A stretch of DNA of 39,716 nt from UBA2136 sp047635695 (GCA_047635695.1 JBLILN010000015.1:1-39716); one strand, 5' to 3'; positions 24,567 to 33,382 are shown, numbered from the stretch's first letter. Notes: generated by a model from the letters alone, not told the origin. Translations and numbers: made by a program.

Positions 24567-24926
24567 TTTCACCAAATATCAGTGCCTATGTGGCAATTTC
24601 TATTCGGCTCATCAATAACATGTATCCCGATATCACCTATTACCAGTGGCGTGCTGCCACTGTCCCTTCGGGCTCGCTCACCCTTAAACCCACAGATGTG
24701 GGGCAGGTTCGTCTTGCTAAACTACGGCTACTTCCTGCGCTTTCTAGCGGTGCATCCTGTGCACGAGGTTTTCGGTAATTTAATCAGCGTTGTTCCTTGT
24801 AATTTATGTTTAATCGCATCTATATATATTAACAAATTACTTAAACGTTTTTATAAGCCTGTTTCTTTGGGTTTTAAATTATTCATTTTGGGGGTGTTTT
24901 ACCCCTTACACTTTGGAGGCATTCAT
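24567..24926. other. Intergenic region with structured element A
   Basis: About 360 bases between the SapC terminator and the small membrane gene. It can be read as an open frame, but without a ribosome binding site or protein-like composition. It holds element A and then AT-rich sequence leading to the strong GGAGG before 24927. Confidence 0.5.
24650..24770. repeat. Structured intergenic element, copy A
   Basis: GC-richer than its surroundings. Contains CCTTCGGGCT (24665), CTTAAACC, hairpin CCCAC-AGAT-GTGGG (24689-24702), then GTCTTGCTAAACTACGGCTA and a second hairpin GTGCA-TCCTG-TGCAC (24739-24753). The distance from CCTTCGG to the hairpin is 24 nt, against 25 in copy B. Confidence 0.5.
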
Positions 24927-25106
24927 ATGTCGAAATTAAAAGAGTTAAACAGCGCCATTGCGGCAGCTTGTAAATGTAAACCTGAAAATGCTGCTAAGGC
25001 CATTATATACATTTACTTATTTTTACTTCTTGTGGTGATTGCTTCTGCGGTTGTCTGGGGCTTTGAAGGCTTATTTTGGCCCTGTGGTTTATTGTTATGC
25101 TGGTAA
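24927..25106 (+). CDS. Small membrane protein, possibly frameshifted
   Basis: 59 residues from ATG 24927, with a strong GGAGG 8 nt upstream. A charged N-terminus with a CKC motif is followed by one membrane segment (about 26-46, IIYIYLFLLLVVIASAVVWGF). The protein then ends GLFWPCGLLLCW. Removing one C from CCC (25080-25082) would continue in another frame as WPVVYCYAGKVIYRM and on to a polar tail ending KKINNKTIDD at 25212, right at the terminator. The ancestral protein was therefore probably about 94 residues. No family is recognised. Confidence 0.55.
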   Translation: MSKLKELNSAIAAACKCKPENAAKAIIYIYLFLLLVVIASAVVWGFEGLFWPCGLLLCW

Positions 25107-25210
25107 AGTTATATACCGAATGATAGTGAAGGTTAAAGGCACTATAGACGACGCTTCTGCAAGCTTTGCGGTTACGGATAAAAAGATAAATAACAAAACT
25201 ATCGATGATT

Positions 25211-25240
25211 AAAACCTCAGTCGTTATGCTGGGGTTTTTT
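25211..25240. terminator. Terminator at the convergent end of the small membrane gene and glpD
   Basis: AAAACCTCAG (25211-25220), loop TCGTTATG, CTGGGGTTTT (25229-25238), then T. One T-G pair. It overlaps the last codons of glpD on the minus strand and can serve both directions. Confidence 0.75.
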
Positions 25241-26849
25241 CTTGGCCTGTTTCGCCTAGCTCTAGCTCAGTTTCTGCAACAGCTTTTGATGCGGCAACCT
25301 TCTTTTCTATAGCATCTAAGGCCTGTTGTTCAAATTTAGCTATGTTTTGGGCGCTTTGTCGCTCTTTAAGCATGTCAGGGAATGTATCTGCAAAATGTTC
25401 ACGTTGTTTTTTACTCATTTTAAGGCCACATTTTGTACGGCGCCATAAAATAGCCTCGGCAGTGGTCGCCCATTCAATGTCGATGAGGTACTCAATTTCT
25501 TTGTTATAAAGTCCTGCGCCATAATGTTTGCCAAGATCAGTCATCTGAGTACAGTCTTTTAAAATGTATGCACTATTAAGGCCATAAATTTGTGCATAAC
25601 GGCTGACAATGGTGGCGTCGAGCCATGTATATTTAGACATGAGGCTATGAGTGATATTTGTGATTGTGCCTGCCGTGTTTAATGCTGTGTCACCGCTCCA
25701 TGCTTTGTCTTGGCCAATATAGGGTGCAAGCATGGTTAAAACGTCTTCGGCTAAAACACGGTAAGTTGTGAGCTTGCCACCCCAAACGTTTACAAAGGGT
25801 AAGTTTTGCGATTGGTTCAGCTCTATACTGTAATCTCTGCTTGCTTGGCGGGCGGTTGCGTCTCCTTCTTTGATGAGGGGGCGCACGCCTGAAAAATGCC
25901 AAATAATATCTTCATCCTTTAAGGGGGTCTCAAAATACTCATTCATGACACTTGTTAAATAGGCACGTTCTTGTGTATTAATTTCGGCGTCACTGGGGTT
26001 GCCATCAAATTCTTCTTCTGTTGTGCCAATGAGGGTGTAACCGTCTTGATAGGGAACGGTAAAGACCACGCGGCCTTGCTTGTCTTGAAATGTATAGGCT
26101 TGGTTACCATTGTACAGCTTCTTGGTGACAATATGGCTGCCCTTTACCAAGCGCAGTGATTTGTTAGGGGTGAATTTCAGTTCTTTCATAATAAAGTCTT
26201 CAACCCAAGGGCCTGTGGCATTAACAAGGGTTTTGGCATAAATATAGGAGCCTTTTCCATGGCTGTCTTTCACCAGCAATTGCCAGTAGCCTTTTATGAC
26301 ATTGGCGCGTGTACATATTGTGTAAGGGTTGATAGAGGCGCCATTGTTTTGGGCGTCAAGTGCATTGGCAATGACAAGGCGGTGGTCGTCTGTGACACAG
26401 TCAGAATAAGTAAAACCATGTTTGAAGGTATCTTTCAGTGGGCTGTCATGTAACGATAAGGCATGGCTCCCCTGTAAATATTTTGACCAATGTAAGTTGT
26501 CATAAAGGAAAAGCCCTAAACGAATAAGCCAGCGGGGTCTTAAATGTGTGTTGTGAGGAATAACAAAACGTTGCTCTTTCACTAAATGCGGTGCGATAGA
26601 CATGAGTGTGTCACGTTCTTTAAGTGCCTTGCGAACCAGGCTAAATTCATAAAATTCAAGGTAACGCAAACCGCCATGAATTAACTTTGAACTGTAACAA
26701 GAGGTTTCACCGCCCAGGTCACCTTTGTCGCACAGGTAAGTTTTAAGCCCACGGCCTGCGGCGTCACGGGCAATGCCACAGCCGTTAATACCACCGCCAA
26801 CAATGGCTATGTCATATAGTAGAGGTGTTTTTTTGGTTTTATCGCTCAT
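25224..26849 (-). CDS. glpD: Aerobic glycerol-3-phosphate dehydrogenase
   Basis: 541 residues. The FAD-binding motif is at the start (YDIAIVGGGINGCGIARDAAGRG), then the GlpD hallmarks SCYSSKLIHGGLRYLEFYEF, LVNATGPWVEDF, KGSHIV, TLIGTTEEEFDG and NVWGGKLTTYRVLAED. It oxidises sn-glycerol-3-phosphate to dihydroxyacetone phosphate at the inner membrane, passing electrons to quinone. The C-terminal tail rich in E, K and A (VAASKAVAETELELGETGQ) extends a little beyond the usual end. The start ATG at 26849 has AGG 6 nt upstream and lies 6 nt after the GDPD stop, so the two genes form an operon. Confidence 0.96.
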   Translation of the reverse strand: MSDKTKKTPLLYDIAIVGGGINGCGIARDAAGRGLKTYLCDKGDLGGETSCYSSKLIHGGLRYLEFYEFSLVRKALKERDTLMSIAPHLVKEQRFVIPHNTHLRPRWLIRLGLFLYDNLHWSKYLQGSHALSLHDSPLKDTFKHGFTYSDCVTDDHRLVIANALDAQNNGASINPYTICTRANVIKGYWQLLVKDSHGKGSYIYAKTLVNATGPWVEDFIMKELKFTPNKSLRLVKGSHIVTKKLYNGNQAYTFQDKQGRVVFTVPYQDGYTLIGTTEEEFDGNPSDAEINTQERAYLTSVMNEYFETPLKDEDIIWHFSGVRPLIKEGDATARQASRDYSIELNQSQNLPFVNVWGGKLTTYRVLAEDVLTMLAPYIGQDKAWSGDTALNTAGTITNITHSLMSKYTWLDATIVSRYAQIYGLNSAYILKDCTQMTDLGKHYGAGLYNKEIEYLIDIEWATTAEAILWRRTKCGLKMSKKQREHFADTFPDMLKERQSAQNIAKFEQQALDAIEKKVAASKAVAETELELGETGQEKTPA

Positions 26850-26855
26850 AATGGC

Positions 26856-27680
26856 CTAAACTAATTCATCTATAATAATGCTATCTAATATTCCGTCGTC
26901 TGCATATTTTTTTGTCAACGTGTTGAACGAATTTATGTCGAGGTTGTTATATTCACCACATGTCCAAACAATTAGCCGCGCCTTAGGTACCCATTTTTTA
27001 ATCAAATTCACTTGGATATCCGTGAGCTCAGTATGCGGTACAACAATAAAATCAGGCTTTATCTGATGTATAATGTCACGTTTAAAATGATCTTCGCTGA
27101 AAGGGAAATAGTAACTTTCTGCACCTTTACTGGTTGGTAATAGTGGTTTTAATTTATCTTTATGCCCCATAAATAGGGCACCAATTTTAATATATGGTAG
27201 GGCTTTGCGTACTTGTAAAAGGGCCGGGTGGTTAAAGGACGAAACAAGGATTTGATTTGGCTGAATAATATGTTCATCTATCGCCTGCTTAAGTTTGTTT
27301 ATAACAGCAGGTGCGGCATGCTCGCCCTTAATTTCAATGTTAAATACTTTGTTTGGTTGGTCTGTGAATAGGGCGATTGTCTCGCTCCATTGGGGTATCG
27401 GTTGGCCGTCTTTTAGCTTTAAGGCCTGAACTTCTAAGGTTGAAAGCATGGACAAGTGTTTGTCACCAACGGCTTGAATAGATTTTTGTTCTATATGTTG
27501 CGGTAATTGCGAACCTTGGATGTTAATTTCTTCATGTATAAAGAATATATCACCGTTCTTCGACACACAGGCGTCTGTTTCAAAGCCATCACCATGTTGT
27601 ATGGCGAGCTTAAAAGCCTCCATTGAATTTTGATAAGGGGCGTTTTTTTTAATGCAGCCACGGTGGCCAAGCTTTTTCAT
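26856..27680 (-). CDS. Glycerophosphodiester phosphodiesterase
   Basis: 274 residues, no signal peptide, so it is a cytosolic UgpQ-like enzyme. Motifs: HRG (6-8), the metal ligands E34 and D36 in FETDACVSKNGDIFFIHEE, H49 as second catalytic histidine (usually followed by D, here by E), NIEIKGEH, and LVSSFNHPALLQVRKALPYIKIGALF. The typical ENT after HRG is QNS. It hydrolyses glycerophosphodiesters to alcohol and glycerol-3-phosphate, which the next gene (glpD) oxidises. It shares an intergenic region with the divergent clpB. Confidence 0.9.
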   Translation of the reverse strand: MKKLGHRGCIKKNAPYQNSMEAFKLAIQHGDGFETDACVSKNGDIFFIHEEINIQGSQLPQHIEQKSIQAVGDKHLSMLSTLEVQALKLKDGQPIPQWSETIALFTDQPNKVFNIEIKGEHAAPAVINKLKQAIDEHIIQPNQILVSSFNHPALLQVRKALPYIKIGALFMGHKDKLKPLLPTSKGAESYYFPFSEDHFKRDIIHQIKPDFIVVPHTELTDIQVNLIKKWVPKARLIVWTCGEYNNLDINSFNTLTKKYADDGILDSIIIDELV

Positions 27681-27745
27681 GATGCGAGCTTTCTTATTCT
27701 TTTTATTATTATGCTAACAATTGCCATTCACTACAATGAATTATT

Positions 27746-27772
27746 TTAGCACTCTTGACATGTGAGTGCTAG
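27746..27772 (+). promoter_or_regulatory. CIRCE operator (HrcA binding site) of clpB
   Basis: TTAGCACTC (27746-27754), 9 nt, GAGTGCTAG (27764-27772). This is the consensus CIRCE except for the last base. It overlaps the clpB promoter, so HrcA binding would block transcription. Confidence 0.92.
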
Positions 27773-27783
27773 TGGAACATAAT
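27755..27783 (+). promoter_or_regulatory. clpB promoter overlapping CIRCE
   Basis: TTGACA (27755-27760) lies inside the CIRCE spacer; after 17 nt comes CATAAT (27778-27783). The start codon of clpB is 62 nt further on. Confidence 0.75.
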
Positions 27784-27845
27784 AAAAGAATAAAGATTGT
27801 AAAATAAAGTAATGTTTATTATTTTAATAGATAGGGAGAAAATGC

Positions 27846-30467
27846 ATGAATATTGAAAAATTAACAGAAAAGTCCATTCAGCTTATACAATCGGCACAAA
27901 CAAAGGCGCTTCAAGAAGAACATCAAAAGCTGGTGCCTATCCATTTGCTTTATGCTTACTTGAATGACATGGAAGGCTACGGCCTGCGCTTATTGCGTAA
28001 ATTGAAAATTGATACAGGTGAAGTGAAACTGGCTGTTGATAGAGCCATTGAAAAAGAACTTTGGGTTGAAGGTGCTGCAGCAGAGCTATATATAGACAAG
28101 GGCCTGGCTAAAGTTTTAGCCAATGCAGAACTAGTGGCGGAGCGTTGGGGCGATAAATTTGTGGCGGCGGACTGTTTGTTTTACACATTAGCGAGTGAAA
28201 AAAGCACCGCAAAGGAATTGCTAGAGCAGTATGGTGTGAAGCCAAAAGAATTAGAACGTGCCATTAAAGAAGAGCGTGGCTCAAAAACAGCGGATAGTAA
28301 ATCGGCTGAAGACGCACAAGGTGCGCTCGCTAAATATACCAAAGACATTACAGCGCTTGCGCGTGCAGGTAAGTTAGACCCTATTATTGGCCGTGAAGAC
28401 GAAATTCGTCGTACGGTGCAGGTTTTGTCCCGTCGTATTAAAAACAACCCTGTTATTATAGGTGAGCCTGGTGTGGGTAAAACGGCAATTGTTGAAGGTC
28501 TCGCACAGCGTATTATTAATAAAGACGTGCCAGAGTCATTGCAGGGCAACAAAATACTCGAACTCGACATGGGGCAATTGATGGCTGGTGCCAAATTTAG
28601 AGGTGAGTTTGAAGAGCGTTTAAAGGCTGTTTTAAATGAAGTGACCGAAAAATCTGGTGAAATAATCCTCTTTATTGATGAAATACATACCCTTGTGGGT
28701 GCCGGTTCAACGGGTGAAGGCGCGATGGATGCTTCGAACTTGCTTAAGCCAGCGCTTGCACGTGGTGAACTACACTGTATTGGTGCGACCACCTTAGGTG
28801 AATATCGCAAATATTTTGAAAAAGATCCTGCCTTGGTGAGACGTTTCCAAAGTGTCTATGTAGAAGAGTCGAGCGTGGCAGAAACCATCTCAATTTTACG
28901 GGGTATTAAACATAAATATGAAGTGCACCATGGTGTACGCATTGGTGACGCGGCTATTGTGGCAGCGGCTAAACTTTCAGACCGCTATATTAATGACCGT
29001 TTCCTGCCAGATAAGGCTATTGACCTTATGGATGAAGCTGCGGCGAATATTCGTATGGAAATGGATAGTAAACCTAAAAATATTGACGACATTGATAGGC
29101 GCTTACAGCATTTAAAAATTGAAGAAGCCGCGCTTATTAAAGAAGAAGATGACGCTTCAGCGAAGCGCTTGGGCGAAATTCGTAGTGAAATAAAAGAATT
29201 ACAAACACAGTCAGACACACTCAATAAAGCGTGGCAAGAAGCAAAACGCTTAGCGCAGGGCAGTAAAAGCATTAAATCTGAAATTGAAGATATTAAACGT
29301 GATATGGATATTTGCCGTCGTGGTGGTGACCTTGAGCGGGTGGCAGAGCTTCAATATAGTATATTGCCAAAATTAGAAGCGGAGCTACAGGCTGTAGAAA
29401 TGACAGACGCTTCTAAGGGAACTTCAATTGTGCGTGAAGGTGTGACAGCGAATGATATTGCTAAAATTGTGAGTATATGGACGGGTGTCCCTGTCGATAA
29501 AATGGTGGAAGGTGCCAAGGACAGGCTTTTAAATATGGAAAAATACCTGTCAGAGCGTGTTATTGGTCAAGAAACAGCTGTTACCGCTGTGAGCGAAGCC
29601 GTACGACGTGCACAAGCAGGCTTACAAGATGCCAGCAGACCCATTGGCTCATTCCTCTTCCTTGGACCAACAGGTGTCGGTAAAACAGAGCTTTGTAAAG
29701 CACTGGCCGAATTTGTTTTTGACGATGAAAGTGCAATGATACGTATTGATATGAGCGAATATATGGAAAAACACGCCGTGTCCCGCTTGGTGGGTGCGCC
29801 TCCAGGTTATGTTGGTTACGACCAAGGTGGCGTATTAACAGAAGCTGTACGTCGCAGGCCTTATAACGTTATTTTGTTCGATGAGATTGAAAAGGCACAT
29901 CCTGATGTCTTTAATATTCTGCTTCAAGTGTTAGATGATGGGCGCTTAACCGACGGCCAAGGCCATACGGTTGACTTTACCAATACGGTTATTATTCTCA
30001 CATCCAACTTAGGTGCTGAATATCTCGCAAACTTAAAAGACGGTCAAGCCAGTGATTCTGTCCGTGGTCAGGTGATGGACGTTGTGCGTCAGTCATTTAA
30101 ACCTGAATTTTTAAATCGTCTCGACGATATCACGCTTTTCAACAGGCTTGATAAAAATGTAATGGAAGGTATTGTGGAAGTTCAATTGAAAGAACTTGAA
30201 GCCTTGCTTGCAGATAGAGAGATGTCTATAGAGGTGACCAAAAAAGCGAAGGCTTGGCTTTCAGAAGAAGGTTACGACCCTGTATATGGTGCAAGGCCTC
30301 TGAAGCGTGTGCTGCAAAAAGAAGTGCAAAATAATATAGCGACACTTATTTTGAAAGATGAGCTAAAAGCGGGGGATACCATATTGGTTGACGCTATTGG
30401 CAAACATATTTCAGTGCGCTTAAAAGGTTTGCATGAACCTGAAAAAGTTGTACCGCTTAACGCATAA
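27846..30467 (+). CDS. clpB: ATP-dependent disaggregase ClpB
   Basis: 873 residues, standard for ClpB. A double Clp-N domain (1-145) is followed by NBD1 with Walker A GEPGVGKT (206-213) and Walker B ILFIDEIHTL. Next comes the ClpB-specific coiled-coil M domain (about 410-520, IDDIDRRLQHLKIEEAALIK), then NBD2 with Walker A GPTGVGKT (607-614), VILFDEIEKAHPD and sensor-2 YGARPLKRVLQ. It rescues aggregated proteins with DnaK. The M domain rules out ClpA, and there is no IGF/L ClpP-binding loop. GGGAG precedes the ATG. CIRCE control means heat-shock regulation through HrcA. Confidence 0.96.
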   Translation: MNIEKLTEKSIQLIQSAQTKALQEEHQKLVPIHLLYAYLNDMEGYGLRLLRKLKIDTGEVKLAVDRAIEKELWVEGAAAELYIDKGLAKVLANAELVAERWGDKFVAADCLFYTLASEKSTAKELLEQYGVKPKELERAIKEERGSKTADSKSAEDAQGALAKYTKDITALARAGKLDPIIGREDEIRRTVQVLSRRIKNNPVIIGEPGVGKTAIVEGLAQRIINKDVPESLQGNKILELDMGQLMAGAKFRGEFEERLKAVLNEVTEKSGEIILFIDEIHTLVGAGSTGEGAMDASNLLKPALARGELHCIGATTLGEYRKYFEKDPALVRRFQSVYVEESSVAETISILRGIKHKYEVHHGVRIGDAAIVAAAKLSDRYINDRFLPDKAIDLMDEAAANIRMEMDSKPKNIDDIDRRLQHLKIEEAALIKEEDDASAKRLGEIRSEIKELQTQSDTLNKAWQEAKRLAQGSKSIKSEIEDIKRDMDICRRGGDLERVAELQYSILPKLEAELQAVEMTDASKGTSIVREGVTANDIAKIVSIWTGVPVDKMVEGAKDRLLNMEKYLSERVIGQETAVTAVSEAVRRAQAGLQDASRPIGSFLFLGPTGVGKTELCKALAEFVFDDESAMIRIDMSEYMEKHAVSRLVGAPPGYVGYDQGGVLTEAVRRRPYNVILFDEIEKAHPDVFNILLQVLDDGRLTDGQGHTVDFTNTVIILTSNLGAEYLANLKDGQASDSVRGQVMDVVRQSFKPEFLNRLDDITLFNRLDKNVMEGIVEVQLKELEALLADREMSIEVTKKAKAWLSEEGYDPVYGARPLKRVLQKEVQNNIATLILKDELKAGDTILVDAIGKHISVRLKGLHEPEKVVPLNA

Positions 30468-30489
30468 GCACTTCAAATAAATGGAAATG

Positions 30490-30511
30490 GCCACCTATGG
30501 GTGGCTTTTTT
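30490..30511 (+). terminator. Terminator of clpB
   Basis: GCCACC (30490-30495), loop TATG, GGTGGC (30500-30505), then T6. Confidence 0.9.
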
Positions 30512-30596
30512 CTTGCGTCATGGGTATGTGTTTGTGTATAAAATACGCATACAAAACCTTTAAGTTCTATCTTACTTTCCTTTTTAGGAGTCAATT

Positions 30597-31184
30597 ATGA
30601 CAATCACAACACATGATTTATGGGCAATGATACAGCCCTATACATCTACACACGCTATTCATAACGCACCAAGTGATACGTTGATGGATTTGGTTCATAG
30701 CCGTTCATTGGTGATGTTTTTAAGCAATGAAAAAAGAAAACCGTCTATTCACATTAATATGTTCGTACACAGATATATGGGGCTTAACCGCCGTCTGCCA
30801 CAACACAATGAACTTATTTCAACAAAAGAAGTGCGTGAGCTTGCGGGTTCATCATTAGCAATGGGTCACGGGCGTAAGCCTTACCATACTTATTTAACCT
30901 TTTTTAAAAGGTTTGCCAATATTCGGGAGAATGAAAGGCCAAACGGCCATATGTTGCCTGACCTTAAAGACTGTCTGGCAGTGCCCTTTTATAGCCAGTG
31001 TTTGATTTATATATGGGATCATCGCATGGTTCAACATTACAACTGCAAAATTTTAAGTGCGTCTTTATATAAAGATTACACACATTGCTTAAATATAGTT
31101 GAAGCTTTACGCACTATTGAAATGAATCCTGAAATTAAAGCAATCGTTGATTCTATAGATACCTTCTTATTGCAAGGGGTTTAG
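30597..31184 (+). CDS. Cytosolic protein of unknown function (195 aa)
   Basis: 195 residues from ATG 30597 with AGGAG 6 nt upstream. No signal peptide or membrane segment. Visible features are an aromatic- and histidine-rich middle (INMFVHRYMGLNRRLPQHN, HGRKPYHTYLTFFKRF), then LKDCLAVPFYSQCLIYIWDHRMVQHYNCKIL, and a helical C-terminus (IEMNPEIKAIVDSIDTFLLQ). The alternating beta strands around 120-165 could be a PAS-like fold, but this is a guess. It lies 129 nt after clpB and beyond its terminator, so it is probably a separate transcript. Confidence 0.7.
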   Translation: MTITTHDLWAMIQPYTSTHAIHNAPSDTLMDLVHSRSLVMFLSNEKRKPSIHINMFVHRYMGLNRRLPQHNELISTKEVRELAGSSLAMGHGRKPYHTYLTFFKRFANIRENERPNGHMLPDLKDCLAVPFYSQCLIYIWDHRMVQHYNCKILSASLYKDYTHCLNIVEALRTIEMNPEIKAIVDSIDTFLLQGV

Positions 31185-31193
31185 CTTATATCG

Positions 31194-31228
31194 AAAAAAA
31201 AGAGCACCGTTTAAGGTGCTCTTTTTTA
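31194..31228. terminator. Bidirectional terminator
   Basis: A-run, AGAGCACC (31201-31208), loop GTTTAA, GGTGCTCT (31215-31222), T-run. It serves the 195-residue gene on plus and the lipoprotein protease on minus. Confidence 0.88.
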
Positions 31229-31234
31229 TGCGCG

Positions 31235-32101
31235 CTATTGAAATGTTTTGTTTACAAGTTGAATGATCTCCTGAAGGGGGGTGGCACTGGCATACAGAGG
31301 GAGTCCCTCTAAATTTAAGGCATGAGATTCCAACGACGGTACTATTTCGCCCTTATGGCGATAAATGTAAATACGTTGGGGGTTATTATTGTCTGCAAAT
31401 GTAGCTTCGCCAGATTTTGTGAGTAAACCTACAATTTCAGCGTTTTTATTCAGTAGTGCAGCACCTGATTGCCCAGCATAAGACTTTTCATAACCTTTGC
31501 TTAGATAAAGTGCTTTATTGCTAGGATGTGCAGAAAGGCATTTCTCTATGGGGTGTAAGCCAAAAATATTGGGTTTTGACGTATATCCTTTTAAAAATAC
31601 GGCCTCTTTTTTGCTTTGTTGTGCAAGTTTATGTTTACTGGCAACGAAGTTTTGAGGCAATGGCTTGATTGACCTTAAAATGGCAATGTCCGCTATTTGT
31701 TCGTCTATGTCTACGTCACCAGAGTTTGTGTAACCAATAACTTCAGCTTCAACTTTGACACGGTTTTTGTCTATGATAGTGATGCGTTTATAGAGACGTT
31801 CTTTCCAATATGTATGCTTAGACGTGTTTTGCATTGTAACGACATGTGCATTTGTTAAGAATATATTATCGCCATAATCGGTATCGAGGCGAATGCCTGA
31901 GCCGTAGCTGCCAGAACCGTTGGCACCTGTTACATCAATTAAGACAGGTGAAACATCTGTCGTTGGTTTACATGTTTCATTGTCGATTGTTTTTTGTACA
32001 GTCGAGCGAATGGTTATGCTTTCGTTAGTTTGTAATATTGTTGAATAACAAGCCGTTAAAGTTATAATAACCAAGGCTGTATATATCATTTTTTTGCACA
32101 T
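31235..32101 (-). CDS. Trypsin-fold lipoprotein protease, paralogue 1
   Basis: 288 residues. A lipoprotein signal ends at lipobox LTAC (C18), so the protein should be anchored to a membrane leaflet. The catalytic triad is H86 (FLTNAHVV), D138 (QIADIAIL) and S212 (YAGQSGAALL). Cysteines C44 and C188 are in the same places as in the neighbouring paralogue, suggesting a conserved disulfide. It shares YGDNIF(L/I)TNAH and ASKH(K/R)LA with the gene at 32326. GAGG lies upstream of the ATG. Substrate unknown. The serine loop is GQSGAA rather than GDSGGP, so specificity probably differs from HtrA. Confidence 0.83.
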   Translation of the reverse strand: MCKKMIYTALVIITLTACYSTILQTNESITIRSTVQKTIDNETCKPTTDVSPVLIDVTGANGSGSYGSGIRLDTDYGDNIFLTNAHVVTMQNTSKHTYWKERLYKRITIIDKNRVKVEAEVIGYTNSGDVDIDEQIADIAILRSIKPLPQNFVASKHKLAQQSKKEAVFLKGYTSKPNIFGLHPIEKCLSAHPSNKALYLSKGYEKSYAGQSGAALLNKNAEIVGLLTKSGEATFADNNNPQRIYIYRHKGEIVPSLESHALNLEGLPLYASATPLQEIIQLVNKTFQ

Positions 32102-32290
32102 AGTAATAACCTCGTGAGGCGTAAAGGGCCAGTCATGGCCAAAAATAGGATATGAGGAAAAACCTCAATTTTGGATTTTAGGGGGTGTTATTTAGAAAGT
32201 TGTTCTAAATATAAAAATGTTTAGGTTTGTTCTAAGTATTTATAATATAGGGATTTGAAAGGGCTATTACAAGCTATTAGGCAAAAAATA

Positions 32291-32318
32291 AAAGCCTACA
32301 TATAAATAATGAAGGCTT
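32291..32318 (-). terminator. Weak terminator of lipoprotein protease 2
   Basis: AAGCCT (32292-32297) and AGGCTT (32313-32318) with a long loop, followed on the minus strand by TTATTTTTT. Confidence 0.45.
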
Positions 32319-32325
32319 CTAAATT

Positions 32326-33219
32326 TTAATCGTTATTGTTGTTTTTAAAGGTTTCATGTAAGAGTTTTCTTATCTCGTGATGGTTGGTGCCAATGGCGTA
32401 AAGTTTGAGTTGGGGTATATTACTTGCCTTATTGGCGAAGCTTATATAAATGGAGCCATCTTTATTTTGATGAACATGGTTCCGTTCCCCTTCTTGGGAA
32501 TTGTTGCCTACAGTGACTAAACCTTGAATATAGCCGTCATCGTCTATAATAGCCGTACCAGAAGAGCCGTTATAGGCACCATGCATATTTTCATGCAGGT
32601 ATATGGCCGTTTTGTCGTGTAGGCTATAGGTACAGTGCTGTACGCGCGTATTTTTGCTTTTGTATTTAGTTAAATCGTCTTTAGAGAGTGATGAAAAGCC
32701 GCCTAAGTAGGCGTTGGTGTTTTTAGACTTTATAGCTAAGCGATGTTTGCTTGCTTTAAAGTTTACAGGTATTTCATCCACAGCAACCAGTATTGCAATA
32801 TCGGCCATTTTATGGACGGTAAAGCTATAATTTTCAAGGTTGTTCTTTGTCTGCATTAACTGCCTATGAGCTATAACTTTGACCTGCACCTTCATACCTT
32901 GACTATCTATAACATAAATTTTTTTATAGATTTTGCGGCTTTTAACGGTGCCGTTGCTGTTCATAATGGTGTTTTTGATAAGATGTGCATTGGTAATGAA
33001 TATGTTGTCACCATAGGGTGTGTCGAGCCAAATACCTGAACCCTTTGACACCATACCGTCTACAGAGTCGCTTGCGTTTATGCGAACGGGTTCGACTGTT
33101 TCCGCTGTGCAAACGGCTGTTGTGTTAAGGTCTTGGTGAATGGTGGTTTCTTTTTTTGTACTTGCACAAGAAGCGACAAGCAGCATAACAATGATGGTTT
33201 TTAGGATTGATGTGTACAT
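32326..33219 (-). CDS. Trypsin-fold lipoprotein protease, paralogue 2
   Basis: 297 residues from ATG 33219, chosen because GGAGGTG lies 7 nt upstream and because a lipoprotein signal then starts correctly (MYTSILKTIIVMLLVASC, lipid Cys at 18, the same place as in paralogue 1). Triad: H79 (ITNAHLI), D140 (KMADIAIL), S220 (NGSSGTAII). C37 and C196 match the other copy. It carries an extra segment (QLMQTKNNLENYSFTVHK) between the His and Asp strands. A minus-strand neighbour of paralogue 1 with 224 bases between them, so probably an ancient tandem duplication with separate promoters. Confidence 0.82.
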   Translation of the reverse strand: MYTSILKTIIVMLLVASCASTKKETTIHQDLNTTAVCTAETVEPVRINASDSVDGMVSKGSGIWLDTPYGDNIFITNAHLIKNTIMNSNGTVKSRKIYKKIYVIDSQGMKVQVKVIAHRQLMQTKNNLENYSFTVHKMADIAILVAVDEIPVNFKASKHRLAIKSKNTNAYLGGFSSLSKDDLTKYKSKNTRVQHCTYSLHDKTAIYLHENMHGAYNGSSGTAIIDDDGYIQGLVTVGNNSQEGERNHVHQNKDGSIYISFANKASNIPQLKLYAIGTNHHEIRKLLHETFKNNNND

Positions 33220-33382
33220 AAGACACCTCCGTCTACGCCGTAAAGGGGTAGTATTGGATAGTTTTGTCAATTTTTGACGTTTTAGAGTTGATGCTCTATA
33301 AAAAGGTGATGTGTTGTTATTATTTTTTATTTATATCATTAAAAATATTGAAAATCAAATGGTTGTTGGTTGTTTAGGTGTT

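Noticed and set aside
24582..24926. A 174-residue open frame reading into the small membrane gene
   Set aside because: The part before 24927 has no ribosome binding site and covers the structured element; the strong GGAGG marks 24927 as the real start.
28181..28810. A 209-residue frame antisense to clpB
   Set aside because: It is a shadow of conserved clpB codons; its serine-rich composition is typical of antisense frames.
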